Assembly (NCBI GenBank): GCA_017540175.1
Contig: JAFYBN010000057.1
Span: forward strand, 18,573 to 82,572
DNA from: Clostridia bacterium
Lineage (GTDB): Bacteria; Bacillota; Clostridia; Oscillospirales; CAG-272
Direction of reading: 5' to 3'
Length of the DNA: 64,000 bases
Part shown: piece after piece, positions 16,020-22,722 of the stretch
Position numbering within the stretch: the first letter of the stretch is position 1
Layout: each line of letters starts with the position of its first letter
The notes under the pieces: generated by a model
What the model saw: only the letters and a program-made list of their open reading frames with translations
What the model was told of the DNA's origin: nothing
The model's database searches: none
Translations under genes and position numbers: made by a program

Positions 16020-17107
16020 TGAGCAACACCTTCGGCAGCATGATCCGAATGACGGTATTCGGCGAGAGCCACGGACCCGCGGTCGGCGTCGTGCTCGACG
16101 GGCTCGCCCCGGGCATCCCGGTGGACGAGGACGCGGTGCGGCACGAGCTCGATCTCAGAAGGCCCGCGGACAGCCTTTCCACCGCGCGGCGCGAGGCGGA
16201 CGAATTTGTGATCGAAAGCGGGGTCTTCCGCGGGATGACCACGGGCACGCCCGTCGCGATCGTGATTCCGAACCACGACGCGAGGAGCGGGGATTACAGC
16301 TACGGCGTCGCCCGCCCCGGTCACGCCGACCTCACCGCCCGGCTCCGCTACGGGGGATTTGAGGACTACCGCGGCGGCGGGCATTTCTCCGGCAGGCTGA
16401 CCGCGCCCATCGCGGCGGCGGGAGGCATCCTGCGCGGCATGCTCAAGGCGAAGGGCATCCTCATCGGGACGCATATTTGCTCCCTCATGAGGATTTACGA
16501 CCGCGCGTTCGGAGATTACGCCGCGGATATCGAAGCTCTTCACAATCGAGCGTTCCCCGTTCTCGACGACGGGGCGGCGGACGCCATGCGCGCCGTGATC
16601 GAAGCGGCGCGCGCGGAGGGGGACAGCGTCGGCGGGATGCTCGAGACGGCCGTGCTCGGCATACCCGGCGGTGTGGGAGAGCCCTTCTTCGACAGCGTTG
16701 AGAGCGTGCTTTCCCACCTGATGTTCTCCGTCCCCGCCGTGAAAAGCGTGGAGTTCGGCGAGGGCGTGAACTTTGCGAACCTGCGCGGAAGCGAGGCGAA
16801 CGACGCCATCCGCACGGACGGAGAGGACGGCTTTTCCCTCGTCACCAATCACAGCGGCGGCATCGGCGGGGGCATCACGAACGGCGCGCCGATTCTGATG
16901 CGGCTCACAGTGCGCGCGACCCCGACCATTGCGAAGGCGCAGGACAGCGTGAATTTCGTCACCCACGAAAACGTCGTCTGCGAAAGCCGGGGACGGCACG
17001 ATCCTTGCGTGGCGCACCGCGCGCGGGCTGCCGTGGACGCGCTGAGCGCGCTGGGGATCGCCGATCTGCTCGCCGTTCGGTACGGACCCGAATGGCTGAG
17101 AGCCTGA
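16019..17107 (+). CDS. aroC: Chorismate synthase
   Basis: 362 residues. It turns EPSP into chorismate using reduced FMN. It starts MSNTFGSMIRMTVFGESHGPAVGVVLDGL, the family N-terminal signature (residue range 1-29). RPGHADLTARLRYG, RGGGHFSGRLTAPIAAAG and RGRHDPCVAHRARAAVDA near the C-terminus are the other signatures. A GTG one codon upstream is in frame, but GAGGAG lies 8 nt before the ATG at 16019. It directly abuts aroB and precedes aroQ by 13 nt. Confidence 0.98.
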   Translation: MSNTFGSMIRMTVFGESHGPAVGVVLDGLAPGIPVDEDAVRHELDLRRPADSLSTARREADEFVIESGVFRGMTTGTPVAIVIPNHDARSGDYSYGVARPGHADLTARLRYGGFEDYRGGGHFSGRLTAPIAAAGGILRGMLKAKGILIGTHICSLMRIYDRAFGDYAADIEALHNRAFPVLDDGAADAMRAVIEAARAEGDSVGGMLETAVLGIPGGVGEPFFDSVESVLSHLMFSVPAVKSVEFGEGVNFANLRGSEANDAIRTDGEDGFSLVTNHSGGIGGGITNGAPILMRLTVRATPTIAKAQDSVNFVTHENVVCESRGRHDPCVAHRARAAVDALSALGIADLLAVRYGPEWLRA

Positions 17108-17120
17108 AAGGGATGCAAAT

Positions 17121-17567
17121 ATGAAGAAAATCCTTGTGATCAACGGACCGAACCTCAATCTGCTCGGCGTGCGCGAGCCGTCGATCTACGGCGCGCGGAC
17201 CTACGCCGACCTCGTGGACTTTATCCACGCTCACGCGAAAAAGCGCGGTGTGTTTGCCGCCGTATGCCAGTCGAATTCGGAAGGCGAGCTTGTGACCGTC
17301 ATCCAGCGCGCGCGGGGTCGGTACGACGGCATCGTCATCAACCCGGCGGCGTACACCCACACGAGCGTCGCCCTGCTCGACGCCTTAAAGGCGGTCGGCA
17401 TCCCCGCGGTCGAGGTGCACCTTTCGGACGTGCGCGCGCGCGAGGATTTCCGGCAGGTCAGCTATGTCCGCGCCGCCTGCGTCAAAACGATCATGGGACG
17501 CGGATTTGACGGGTACGCCGACGCGATCGACGCTCTGTGCGGGCTTTGCGGGCTCGAAGACGCGTGA
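17121..17567 (+). CDS. aroQ: 3-dehydroquinate dehydratase, type II
   Basis: 148 residues, the typical type II size. It dehydrates 3-dehydroquinate to 3-dehydroshikimate. It opens KKILVINGPNLNLLGVREPSIYG with the catalytic Tyr (in SIYG) and conserved Arg. The other family motifs are QSNSEGELV, INPAAYTHTSVAL and VEVHLSDVRAREDFRQVSYV (His in the last). It forms dodecamers in known relatives. AAAGGG upstream fits as a ribosome binding site. It lies between aroC and aroA. Confidence 0.97.
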   Translation: MKKILVINGPNLNLLGVREPSIYGARTYADLVDFIHAHAKKRGVFAAVCQSNSEGELVTVIQRARGRYDGIVINPAAYTHTSVALLDALKAVGIPAVEVHLSDVRAREDFRQVSYVRAACVKTIMGRGFDGYADAIDALCGLCGLEDA

Positions 17568-17584
17568 TCCACACACAGAAAAAG

Positions 17585-18904
17585 ATGAAAGCAAGCTTTT
17601 ACGATTCAAAAGAACATAAGAAAAAGAGCGCGTCCGTGGACGCGCCCCCCTCGAAGACCCTTGCGCACCGGGAACTGATCGCGGCTTCTCTCGCGGGCGG
17701 GGAATCCCGCATCCGCGGGCTGTGCCTGAGCGAGGACATCGCCGCGACGGTCGACTGCGTCCGCGCGCTCGGGGCGGCGGTCCTGCTGACGCCCGCGGCC
17801 CCCTCCTGCGGGGGATCGTCCTGCGCGGACCCGTCCTGCGCGGACCCGTCCTGCGCGGACCCGACGAACGGAGCGCGCCGCGGGTATGAGCTCTGGGACG
17901 CCCGGGTGATACCGAATGCCGCGGAGCCCGCAGATATCCTGCCCTGCCGGGAAAGCGGGAGCACCCTGCGCTTCCTTTTGCCCCTCTGCCTGACGCGGAC
18001 GGACGGCAAAGAGCGCCTGCTCACGGGCAGCGAACGCCTCCTCGCCCGTCCCCTCGGCGTGTACGAGGAACTGTGCCGGGAGCGCGGACTGAAGTTTGAG
18101 CGGACGGCGGAGGGCGTGTGCGTCGCGGGCGTGCTCGAGCCGGGAGAATTCACCGTGCGCGGGGATGTGTCGAGCCAGTTCATCACCGGACTGCTCTTCG
18201 CTCTGCCGCGGCTCGGGGGAGAGAGCGTGCTGCGCATCAAGCCCCCCCTCGTGAGCCGCCCCTATCTCGACGTGACCCTCGACGTGCTGAAGCGCTTCGG
18301 CGCGAGGATCGGGAGGCGGGACGATCTGACCTTTCTTATCGAAGGAAATCAAACCCTTTCCCACGCCGATCTCGCCGTGGAGGGCGATTTCTCAAACGCC
18401 GCGTACCTCGACGCGTTCCGCCTCTTCGGATGGAAGCTCACGGTCGGGAACCTGCCCGAACAAAGCGCGCAGGGCGACCGGCGGTACCGGGAGTTCTTCG
18501 CAGAACTTGCGGCGGGCTGTCCGACCCTTGATATCACCGACACGCCCGACCTCGCCCCCGTGCTCATGGCGCTCGGCGCGGCGCTCGGCGGCGTGCGGCT
18601 GACCGGCACGGCGCGGTTGAGGATGAAGGAAAGCGACCGGGGAGAGGCGATGGCGGAGGAGCTCGCGAAATTCGGCGTCTCCGCCCAGCTCGGAGAGGAC
18701 ATGGTCTTCGTGCCGCCTGCGCCGCTATGCAAACCGGTGCAGCCGCTCTCCGGGCACAACGATCACAGGGTCGTGATGGCGCTCTCCCTGCTCTGCGCGG
18801 AGGTCGGCGGGGAGATCGAGGGCGCGGAGGCGGTGAACAAGAGCTTCCCGGGCTTTTTCGATGCGGTCCGATCCTTCGGAGTTGAGGTAAACGAACATGA
18901 TTGA
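17585..18904 (+). CDS. aroA: 3-phosphoshikimate 1-carboxyvinyltransferase (EPSP synthase) with SCADP insertion
   Basis: 439 residues. It adds enolpyruvyl from PEP to shikimate-3-phosphate. Motifs: APPSKTLAHRELIAASLAGG near the N-terminus, ESGSTLRFLLPL, GDVSSQFITGLLFALP, RMKESDRGEAMAEEL and GHNDHRVVMALSLL. Residues 79-93 are three SCADP copies, coded by three identical in-frame 15-bp units (17819-17863), within a loop absent from ordinary EPSP synthases. The start at 17585 gives the usual N-terminal length, although the frame is open further upstream. It overlaps tyrA by 8 nt. Confidence 0.95.
   Translation: MKASFYDSKEHKKKSASVDAPPSKTLAHRELIAASLAGGESRIRGLCLSEDIAATVDCVRALGAAVLLTPAAPSCGGSSCADPSCADPSCADPTNGARRGYELWDARVIPNAAEPADILPCRESGSTLRFLLPLCLTRTDGKERLLTGSERLLARPLGVYEELCRERGLKFERTAEGVCVAGVLEPGEFTVRGDVSSQFITGLLFALPRLGGESVLRIKPPLVSRPYLDVTLDVLKRFGARIGRRDDLTFLIEGNQTLSHADLAVEGDFSNAAYLDAFRLFGWKLTVGNLPEQSAQGDRRYREFFAELAAGCPTLDITDTPDLAPVLMALGAALGGVRLTGTARLRMKESDRGEAMAEELAKFGVSAQLGEDMVFVPPAPLCKPVQPLSGHNDHRVVMALSLLCAEVGGEIEGAEAVNKSFPGFFDAVRSFGVEVNEHD
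17819..17863 (+). repeat. Three tandem 15-bp repeats inside aroA
   Basis: The unit TCCTGCGCGGACCCG occurs three times without mismatch and codes for Ser-Cys-Ala-Asp-Pro each time. A length of 15 bp keeps the frame, so copy number can change without destroying the gene. Confidence 0.97.
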
Positions 18905-19751
18905 CAGAAAGAATATACTCATCGTCGGGCTCGGGCTGCTCGGCGGCAGCTACGCCCGGGCGCTTACAAAGAAGGGCTATGCCGTCCGCGCCATCGATCC
19001 GAAGCAAAGCTCGCTCGACTACGCGCTTGAAAACGGATTCATCGAAAAGGGTTCGGCCGAGGTCGACCCCGCGCTCGTCGGATGGGCAGAGCTCGCTGTC
19101 TTCGCCCTTTATCCCCATGTCTTCGTCGAATGGGTGCGGGAGCACGGCCATCTCCTCGCGCCCGGAACGATCGTCACGGACGTCACGGGCGTCAAAAGCG
19201 CGGTCGTGTATGAGGTACAGGACCTTCTGCCCGAGGGTGTCGAATTCATCGCGGCGCATCCCATGGCGGGGCGCGAGGTCGGCGGCGTGGAGAACAGCAC
19301 CGACGCCATGTTCCGCGGGGCGAACTACATCGTCACCCCGACGGAAAAGAACACCCCCGAGGCGATCGCGCTCTGCCGCGCGCTGGGGGAAGAGCTGGGG
19401 TTCGCGAAGGTGCGGGAGCTCGACCCGGACAAGCACGACGAAATGATCGGCTTTCTCTCCCAGCTCACCCACTGCATCGCGATTTCCCTCATGACGGCGA
19501 ACACCGATCCCTCCCTCGCCGATTACACGGGCGACTCCTTCCGCGATCTGACCCGCATCGCGCGCATCAACGAGGACATGTGGACGGAGCTCTTCCTGCT
19601 CAATAAGAAGAAGCTCGTCGCCGAGATCGACGCGTTTTCCGGCGAGCTGAACCGGATGCGCACCTATCTGAATGACGGGAATACCGAAAAAATGAAGGAA
19701 ATGATGCGCGTCTCCACCGAACGGCGCGCGCTGTTCGACAAGAAGCTGTGA
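18897..19751 (+). CDS. tyrA: Prephenate dehydrogenase
   Basis: 284 residues, the short form without an ACT domain. It oxidises prephenate to 4-hydroxyphenylpyruvate for Tyr synthesis. The N-terminal Rossmann fold reads ILIVGLGLLGGSYARAL (GxGxxG, about 7-23). DVTGVKSAVV, FIAAHPMAGREVGGVENS (catalytic His region) and QLTHCIAISLM follow in the helical C-terminal domain. Lack of an ACT domain suggests that Tyr feedback is exerted elsewhere, for example on DAHP synthase or by attenuation. It overlaps aroA by 8 nt. Confidence 0.96.
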   Translation: MIDRKNILIVGLGLLGGSYARALTKKGYAVRAIDPKQSSLDYALENGFIEKGSAEVDPALVGWAELAVFALYPHVFVEWVREHGHLLAPGTIVTDVTGVKSAVVYEVQDLLPEGVEFIAAHPMAGREVGGVENSTDAMFRGANYIVTPTEKNTPEAIALCRALGEELGFAKVRELDPDKHDEMIGFLSQLTHCIAISLMTANTDPSLADYTGDSFRDLTRIARINEDMWTELFLLNKKKLVAEIDAFSGELNRMRTYLNDGNTEKMKEMMRVSTERRALFDKKL

Positions 19752-19784
19752 CCGGAGAACGAAGGACGAAGGTTTTGAGATAAT

Positions 19785-19962
19785 ACGACTCCCTCAGTCG
19801 CCGTAGGCGACAGCTCCCTCAGGGAGGGAGCCTTGATTGCACCGCTCTCGTTAAGCCTCCCTTGTGCGAGTGCGACTGCGTCGGCACAAGGGAGCTGGGA
19901 CTTCAGACCTGTCTGCCTCCCTCCCCGAGGGAGGGGGACCGCGAAGCGGTGGAAGGAGTCGT
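19785..19962. repeat. Small palindromic intergenic repeat, MITE-like, copy 2
   Basis: It runs from ACGACTCCCTCAGTCGCC to GGAAGGAGTCGT, with an 8-bp terminal inverted repeat ACGACTCC/GGAGTCGT. Internal matches to copy 1 (6030-6193) include GGCGACAGCTCCCTC, GAGTGCGACTG, GTCGGCACAAGGGAGC and GCCTCCCTC...GAGGGAGG. It is 178 bp long with no ORF. It separates tyrA from the esterase gene. Confidence 0.85.
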
Positions 19963-20033
19963 CCTTCTCTCAAAGGATCATTGAATTATCATACTCGACC
20001 TGGGCTGCACCACGAGGAAAGGAGCGCGGACGC

Positions 20034-21164
20034 ATGAAAATCACGAAATACGAAGTCCTCGGTTCCCTGCCGGACCCGTTTCTCTTTGAGGACGGCCGGC
20101 GCGTGAGGACCGCCGAGGATTGGGCGGAGAGAAAGCGGGAGCTGTACGCCCCCGTGATCGGGCTCCAGTACGGCGGAATGCCGCCCGATCCGGAATTTCT
20201 CGAAGTCGATCCCCTGACCCTGCCGAACACCCCGGGACGGATGAACATCTGGCGCGTGCGCACCGGAACGAGAGCGAACCCCGTCTCGTGGTCGATCTAT
20301 GCGCACCGACCCGCGGGAGGCGGTCCCTGGCCCGTCGTGATCGACGGCGACCTGTGCTACTCCTGCATGCAGGACCCCCGTACAGCGCAGCAGTTCCTCG
20401 AGAAGGGCGTCATGCTCGTGACCTTCAACCGGGACGAGATCGTGCCCGACACCCGCAATCCGAAGCGGGAGGGCAATCTCTACGGGACCTATCCCGACCT
20501 GCGCTTCGGGGCGCTCGCCGCGTGGGCTTGGGGCTTCAGCCGCACCCTCGACGCGCTGCTGACGCTCGGGATCGCCGATCCCTCGTGCGTCACCTTTACC
20601 GGGCTCTCGCGGGGCGGAAAGGCCGCCCTGCTCGCGGGCGTGACGGATGAGCGGGCGACGATCGTCTGCCCCGAGGCGACCTGCGCCGGAAGCGGGAGCT
20701 GCTACCGCATCCACATGGAGGCCGAGACTTCCGACGGAAAGATCCTGCGCAGTGAAACGCTCCGTGACATCGTAAACGCCTTCCCCGACTGGTTCGGTCC
20801 CGACCTCAAACAGTACGAGGACGACGAGGCGTCCCTTCCGTTTGATTCTCACATGCTCAAGGCGATGGTCGCCCCCCGCGTCCTCTTCGACTGCGAGGCG
20901 GAAGACGATATCTGGGCGGGGCCCGTCAACGCGTGGATGACCGATCTCGCCGCACGGGAGGTCTGGAAGCTCTTCGGGAAGGAGGAAAACGTCCTCTGGT
21001 ACTGGAGAAAGGGCGGCCACGCCCACCTCCCCGAGGATTTCGACCTGCTCCTCGAAGTCATCGAGCGCGAGCGGCACGGCACGCCCCTGAAATCGGAGAA
21101 ATTCATGAAGACTCCCTTTGACGAGCCCGAGCCGATCTTCGACTGGCGCTGCCCCGCAGAATAA
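20034..21164 (+). CDS. CE15-like glucuronoyl esterase / alpha/beta hydrolase
   Basis: 376 residues, no signal peptide seen, so probably cytoplasmic. The nucleophile motif TGLSRGGKAALLAG puts Ser at about 192; it resembles the G-C-S-R-x-G-K motif of CE15 glucuronoyl esterases. A conserved Glu follows in VCPEATCAGSGSCYR (about 214) and a catalytic His lies in KGGHAHLPEDF (about 329 or 331). CE15 enzymes cut ester bonds between glucuronoyl groups and lignin alcohols, but an intracellular member could act on smaller esters. The ATG at 20034 has AAAGGAG upstream. It sits between tyrA and the DAHP synthase gene, with no obvious pathway link. Confidence 0.75.
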   Translation: MKITKYEVLGSLPDPFLFEDGRRVRTAEDWAERKRELYAPVIGLQYGGMPPDPEFLEVDPLTLPNTPGRMNIWRVRTGTRANPVSWSIYAHRPAGGGPWPVVIDGDLCYSCMQDPRTAQQFLEKGVMLVTFNRDEIVPDTRNPKREGNLYGTYPDLRFGALAAWAWGFSRTLDALLTLGIADPSCVTFTGLSRGGKAALLAGVTDERATIVCPEATCAGSGSCYRIHMEAETSDGKILRSETLRDIVNAFPDWFGPDLKQYEDDEASLPFDSHMLKAMVAPRVLFDCEAEDDIWAGPVNAWMTDLAAREVWKLFGKEENVLWYWRKGGHAHLPEDFDLLLEVIERERHGTPLKSEKFMKTPFDEPEPIFDWRCPAE

Positions 21165-21294
21165 ACCCGTTCCCGTATCCCCCTCTTCCTTCGCGCCTCC
21201 GATCCGTAAGGCGGATCAGAGTGGCGAAGGCGGATTTCACCGCAAAGCGATTTCTCTGCCCAGCGGATCTCATTCTTATACCGAGGTGTTCCCC
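21165..21294 (+). other. Leader before DAHP synthase with hairpin-type repeats
   Basis: No gene. It contains short hairpin units of the type GATCCGTAAGGCGGATC and TGGCGAAGGCGGATTTCAC, similar in style to the array at 41900-42048, and ends with GAGGTG, the ribosome binding site of the next gene. No independent consensus promoter is visible. Confidence 0.6.
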
Positions 21295-22323
21295 ATGAAC
21301 ATGAATTTCAAGCGCAAGCTCCCCATCCCGATGGAAATCAAGGAAATGTACCCGCTCTCCCTCGCGAACGAACACGTCAAGCACGCGCGGGACATTGCCA
21401 TCAAGGCGGTTCTGTCCGGCAAGAGCAACAAATTCCTGCTCGTCATCGGTCCGTGCTCCGCGGATTCCGAGGACGCCATGCTCGATTACGCGACCCGTCT
21501 CGCCGCCGTGCAGGAAAAGGTCGCGGACAAGCTCATCCTGATCCCCCGCGTTTACACGAACAAGCCCCGCACCATCGGCGACGGGTACAAGGGCCTGCTC
21601 CATCAGCCCGATCCCGAAAAGGATTCCGACCTGCTTCACGGTCTCATCTCCATCCGCGAGATCCACATGCGGGTGCTTTCGGAGACGGGGCTGTCCACCG
21701 CGGACGAAATGCTCTATCCGGAGAATTCGCGCTACCTGAACGATCTCATTTCCTATCACGCGGTCGGGGCGCGGAGCGTGGAGGATCAGCAGCACCGGCT
21801 GACGGCGAGCGGCATGCTCGCGCCCGTGGGCATGAAGAACCCGACCGGGGGCGATATTTCGATCATGATGAATTCGATCACCGCGGCGCAGCATCCTCAC
21901 GCCTTCATCTACCGCGGCTGGGAGGTGGAGAGTCAGGGCAATCCCTACGCGCACGCCATTCTCCGCGGCTATGTGAACAAGCACGGGCAGAGCCTGCCGA
22001 ACTACCACTATGAGGACCTCATCTTCCTTGCCGAGCGGTACGCGGAATCGGGGCTTCAGAACCCCGCCGCCCTCGTGGACACGAACCACGCGAATTCCGG
22101 CAAGAAATACAAGGAACAGCCCCGCATCGCGCGGGAGGTCCTGCACTCCATGCGGTATTCTCCCGATATCAAAAAGCTCGTCAAGGGGCTGATGATCGAG
22201 AGCTACCTTGAAGAGGGCGCGCAGAAAATCGGCGAGCACGTCTACGGCAAGTCGATCACCGACCCCTGCCTCGGCTGGGACGACAGCGAAAAACTGATTT
22301 ACGAGATCGCGGAGCTGGTGTAA
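21295..22323 (+). CDS. aroF: 3-deoxy-7-phosphoheptulonate (DAHP) synthase, class I
   Basis: 342 residues, AroF/G/H type. It condenses PEP and erythrose-4-phosphate, the first step of the shikimate pathway. Motifs: LVIGPCSADSEDAMLDYATRLA, PRVYTNKPRTIGDGYKGL (PEP and E4P binding), GARSVEDQQHRLTASGM, MKNPTGGDI and LVDTNHANSGKKYKEQPRI with the metal-binding His. The ATG at 21295 has GAGGTG 6 nt upstream. The frame is open further upstream, but that part has no similarity to the family. It is the last gene of the aromatic block; aroE and aroK are not in the window. Confidence 0.96.
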   Translation: MNMNFKRKLPIPMEIKEMYPLSLANEHVKHARDIAIKAVLSGKSNKFLLVIGPCSADSEDAMLDYATRLAAVQEKVADKLILIPRVYTNKPRTIGDGYKGLLHQPDPEKDSDLLHGLISIREIHMRVLSETGLSTADEMLYPENSRYLNDLISYHAVGARSVEDQQHRLTASGMLAPVGMKNPTGGDISIMMNSITAAQHPHAFIYRGWEVESQGNPYAHAILRGYVNKHGQSLPNYHYEDLIFLAERYAESGLQNPAALVDTNHANSGKKYKEQPRIAREVLHSMRYSPDIKKLVKGLMIESYLEEGAQKIGEHVYGKSITDPCLGWDDSEKLIYEIAELV

Positions 22324-22334
22324 GAGAAAAGGGA

Positions 22335-22392
22335 AACGCGGCTTCCCCGAAATGAAGCTCCGCGCAGTAAACTGCGCGGCAAGAACTTTCAT
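22335..22392 (+). repeat. 3'-end structural repeat ACGCGGCTTTC, copy A
   Basis: After the aroF stop it reads ACGCGGCTTCCCCGAAATGAAGC, then an 8-bp hairpin CCGCGCAG/CTGCGCGG with loop TAAA, then GGCAAGAACTTTC. The frame ACGCGGCTT(T)C...GAA(A)GC...GGCAA(A)GA is shared with copies at 44700, 44955 and 47522, all just after stop codons. Confidence 0.65.
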
Positions 22393-22402
22393 ACGACTGG
22401 TG

Positions 22403-22479
22403 CAGCAAACGGCCCTAAGTGTGGCCCGGGGCAATGTGAAGCGCACCGATGAACCTTGGATCGACAAATAGGTTTGCTG
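22403..22479 (+). other. Candidate structured RNA segment, unknown
   Basis: CAGCAAAC (22403-22410) and GTTTGCTG (22472-22479) form an 8-bp closing stem around a 61-nt interior. The interior includes a GGCC-CTAAGTGT-GGCC hairpin and a CGGGGC...GCGCACCG region. I do not recognise it as a known RNA family. It lies between aroF and the convergent tRNA terminator. Confidence 0.4.
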
Positions 22480-22481
22480 TG

Positions 22482-22522
22482 AAAAAGACCGTGCCGGACT
22501 CTATGAGTCCGGCACGGTCTTT
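22482..22522 (-). terminator. Terminator of tRNA-Arg(CCT)
   Basis: A perfect 18-bp stem runs AAAGACCGTGCCGGACTC to GAGTCCGGCACGGTCTTT with a 3-nt loop. On the minus strand it is followed by TTTTT. It may also stop plus-strand transcription from aroF, although the T-tract there is short. Confidence 0.93.
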
Positions 22523-22526
22523 GCGA

Positions 22527-22600
22527 CGTCCGCGGGGTGATTCGAACACCTGACCTGCCGCTTAGGAGGCGGCTGCTCTATCCAGCTGAGCTACGCAGAC
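22527..22600 (-). tRNA. tRNA-Arg (anticodon CCT)
   Basis: The 74-nt cloverleaf has acceptor GTCTGCG/CGCGGAC, D stem GCTC/GAGC, anticodon stem GCCGC/GCGGC with loop CTCCTAA (anticodon CCT, decoding AGG), and T loop TTCGAAT with stem GTG/CAC core. CCA is not encoded. A dedicated promoter and terminator flank it. Confidence 0.95.
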
Positions 22601-22613
22601 GTACAGCGGTATG

Positions 22614-22642
22614 ATTATAGCACAGCTTCGGCGATTTTGCAA
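22614..22642 (-). promoter_or_regulatory. Promoter of tRNA-Arg(CCT)
   Basis: On the minus strand TTGCAA (22637-22642) and TATAAT (22614-22619) are spaced by 17 bp with an extended TG -10. Confidence 0.85.
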
Positions 22643-22722
22643 GAGGTTTTTCAGAATCGCCGAAAAATGGCTCGTCCGAAGAGCGTTTCGCGGCGGTCCG
22701 GCACATCCGCCGCCGTCCGCCG

